Made by a program: the position numbers and the translations under genes. DNA of 64,000 nucleotides from positions 51,214-115,213 of the forward strand of contig JAEWFF010000069.1 of assembly GCA_023388965.1 (NCBI GenBank), in the 5' to 3' direction. Origin of the DNA: Pseudomonadota bacterium. GTDB lineage: Bacteria; Pseudomonadota; Alphaproteobacteria; Rhizobiales; Methylopilaceae. The notes beneath the pieces were generated by a model. It was not told where the DNA came from, did no database searches, and saw only the letters and a program-made list of their open reading frames with translations. This document shows positions 62,481-64,000 of the stretch, piece by piece. Position 1 is the first letter of the stretch. Each line of letters starts with the position of its first letter.

Positions 62481-63563
62481 TCAGCCCACCTGACCCCGGT
62501 GTCTCAGATAATGGTCCGCGAGCACGCACGCCATCATCGCTTCGGCTATGGGCACGGCGCGGATGCCGACGCAGGGGTCGTGCCGCCCCTTGGTCGACAC
62601 CTCAACCTCGTTGCCCGCCCGGTCGATGCTCTTGCGCGGCGTCAGGATGGAGGAAGTCGGCTTCACCGCGAACCGCGCCACGATCGGCGCGCCGTTCGAA
62701 ATGCCGCCCAGAATGCCGCCGGCATGGTTGGCGAGGAAAACCGGCTTGCCGTCATTGCCCACGCGCATCTCGTCGGCGTTCTGCTCGCCGGTGAGGCGCG
62801 AAACGCCCATGCCGTCGCCGATCTCGACGCCCTTGACGGCATTGATGCTCATGAAGGCGGCGGCGAGGTCAGCGTCCAGCTTGCCGTAGACCGGCGCGCC
62901 CCAGCCGGCCGGCACGCCCTCGGCGACGACCTCGACGGTCGCGCCGATGGAGGAGCCTGCCTTGCGCACGCCGTCCAGATAATCGGCCATGGCGTCGGCG
63001 GCCTTGGCGTCCGGGCAGAAGAAGGGGTTTTTGTCCACCTCGGCCCAGTCCCAGCGCGCGCGGTCGATCTCGATCTCGCCCATGGCGACGAGCGCGGCGC
63101 GGATCGCGACGCCCGGGATCACCTTGCGCGCAATGGCGCCGGCCGCGACGCGCGCCGCCGTCTCGCGGGCGGAGGAGCGCCCGCCGCCGCGATGGTCGCG
63201 GATGCCGTATTTGGCCTCGTAGGTATAATCGGCATGGCCGGGCCGGTAGCTGGCCTCGATCTCCGAATAGTCCTTGGAGCGCTGGTCGGTGTTCTCGATC
63301 AGCATGGCGATGGGCGTGCCGGTGGTCAGCAGCCTGCCGTCCTGCTCCATCGTGCCGGATAGGATTTTCACCTCGTCCGCCTCGCGGCGCTGGGTCGTGA
63401 ATTTCGACTGACCCGGCTTGCGCTTGTCGAGGAAGCCCTGGATTTCCGAAAGGTCGAGATCGAGCCGGGGCGGACAGCCGTCCACCACGCAGCCGAGCGC
63501 TGGCCCATGGCTCTCGCCGAAGGTCGTCACGCGAAACAGATGGCCGAACGTGTTGTGGGACAT
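62481..63563 (-). CDS. aroC: Chorismate synthase
   Basis: Last enzyme of the shikimate pathway, making chorismate from EPSP with reduced FMN. 360 residues starting MSHNTFGHLFRVTTFGESHGPALG, with RPGHADYTYEAKYGIRDHRGGGRSSARETAARVA near 108 and ANHAGGILGGISNG near 277, standard signatures. Minus strand, starting at 63563. Downstream is the family B repeat. Confidence 0.96.
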   Translation of the reverse strand: MSHNTFGHLFRVTTFGESHGPALGCVVDGCPPRLDLDLSEIQGFLDKRKPGQSKFTTQRREADEVKILSGTMEQDGRLLTTGTPIAMLIENTDQRSKDYSEIEASYRPGHADYTYEAKYGIRDHRGGGRSSARETAARVAAGAIARKVIPGVAIRAALVAMGEIEIDRARWDWAEVDKNPFFCPDAKAADAMADYLDGVRKAGSSIGATVEVVAEGVPAGWGAPVYGKLDADLAAAFMSINAVKGVEIGDGMGVSRLTGEQNADEMRVGNDGKPVFLANHAGGILGGISNGAPIVARFAVKPTSSILTPRKSIDRAGNEVEVSTKGRHDPCVGIRAVPIAEAMMACVLADHYLRHRGQVG

Positions 63564-63672
63564 GGAGTTGGTTTACGAGGGAGAAGGGGGAGGGGCAAGC
63601 GGGGGGACAAACGGTCTGTGTAGGCAGTGCGTAATGTATGACGTTGGACGACCAATCTGCTGAAATTGCCAT

Positions 63673-63909
63673 ATGCGATTCTTCGAAGATGGCCCCATCA
63701 TACCAAACGAGCTTCTAGAAGCTCGAGACAATGGCGAAGTCGTATTTTTTTGCGGTGCAGGTGTTTCGATCCCTGCGGGGTTGCCTAGTTTTTCTCAGTT
63801 GGCTCGGGGTGTCATTGAGGAACTCGGTGTTCCAGAAGACTCTCCAGGCAGAAAAATGCTGGAACGAGCTCTCCGCGTGACGTTGCCCCCAACTTCTATC
63901 CAGTTCTGA
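63673..63909 (+). CDS. SIR2-domain protein N-terminus, truncated
   Basis: 78 residues from ATG 63673. Contains VVFFCGAGVSIPAGLPSF, the NAD-binding GAGxS loop of SIR2-family proteins, and a helical follow-up to GRKMLERALR, then unrelated-looking TLPPTSIQF and a stop at 63907-63909. Full SIR2 domains are several hundred residues, so the gene is cut off. SIR2-domain NADases are common in phage defence. GC is visibly lower here than in the rest of the window, suggesting a different origin. Confidence 0.6.
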   Translation: MRFFEDGPIIPNELLEARDNGEVVFFCGAGVSIPAGLPSFSQLARGVIEELGVPEDSPGRKMLERALRVTLPPTSIQF

Positions 63910-64000
63910 GTTCGTTTCCGGCGGTGGTTTTGCCCTGCTGGGCGGGTGAAGCGGCGGGTGCTTGCGCGGAGCCGTTGGCGTAGCACAGCGCGAGCGACCG
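63896..64000 (-). CDS. C-terminal 34 residues of an unidentified minus-strand gene
   Basis: The minus strand from the right edge reads open as ...SLALCYANGSAQAPAASPAQQGKTT...NELRTG then TAG at 63896-63898. It abuts the point where the SIR2 reading frame loses its family character, so it could be the end of a mobile-element gene. I do not recognise the family, and being open for 35 codons at the edge is weak evidence. Confidence 0.25.
   Translation of the reverse strand, partial: RSLALCYANGSAQAPAASPAQQGKTTAGNELRTG

Noticed and set aside
63796..63986. Minus-strand 63-residue open frame across the SIR2 end
   Set aside because: It is antisense to the SIR2-like part and has no family features; the other minus frame ending at 63896 is the better candidate there.

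Overview
The window is high-GC bacterial chromosome with tightly packed, often overlapping genes. It most likely comes from an alphaproteobacterium of the order Hyphomicrobiales (Rhizobiales). The evidence is a circularly permuted two-piece tmRNA gene with tag ANDNYAPVAQAA, the run thyA-folA-hflK-hflC-DUF2065-degP-serB-miaA followed by ilvB-ilvH-ilvC, paired Omp25/31-type porins, a BA14K protein, a very long coiled-coil protein resembling the Agrobacterium growth pole ring protein with a full CtrA site upstream, and several palindromic intergenic repeats. I cannot name a genus.

Layout: 1-8.2 kb holds uvrD (5' part only), an ABC exporter, a LysE exporter, an AsmA protein and two small reverse genes. 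8.2-11.7 kb holds a ccdAB toxin-antitoxin pair, fumC, sspB and ssrA on the minus strand. 11.9-20.1 kb is nucleotide metabolism (thyA, folA) and membrane quality control (hflKC, degP), then serB and miaA. 20.2-30.9 kb has twin porins and the branched-chain amino acid genes (ilvB, ilvH, ilvC, leuA). ilvB and leuA each follow a leader peptide rich in the end-product amino acids plus a terminator, which is transcription attenuation. Between them lie a broken MASE1-GGDEF gene, pdxY and a NUDIX protein. 30.9-39 kb has a CHASE4-GGDEF-EAL protein, a tctCBA tripartite tricarboxylate transporter, tRNA-Lys, a TusA-like protein and two paralogous periplasmic sensor-like proteins. 39-49 kb has an EamA exporter behind a strong terminator, a TPP riboswitch and thiD, a phosphoesterase/glycosyltransferase pair, a dipeptide epimerase, an Mla-type lipid transport operon and a broken DUF120 gene.

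49.3-54.1 kb is the 1617-residue coiled-coil gene. 54.5-63.6 kb has a ferredoxin and its reductase, a divergent Hpt/SixA pair, LrgA/LrgB, a YcjX/YcjF-type operon, ribBA and aroC. The last 0.4 kb has lower GC and holds the start of a SIR2-domain protein that ends early at a junction, probably the edge of an accessory or defence island interrupted by another element.

Two genes carry three single-base deletions, each in a short homopolymer. These may be real decay or residual sequencing errors. I found no CRISPR array, rRNA or complete insertion sequence. No clearly new multi-gene system is evident. The best leads are the truncated SIR2 gene at the right edge, the shared architecture of the three repeat families, the short terminator RNA with an anti-Shine-Dalgarno-like loop, the Hpt/SixA pair and the twin periplasmic proteins.
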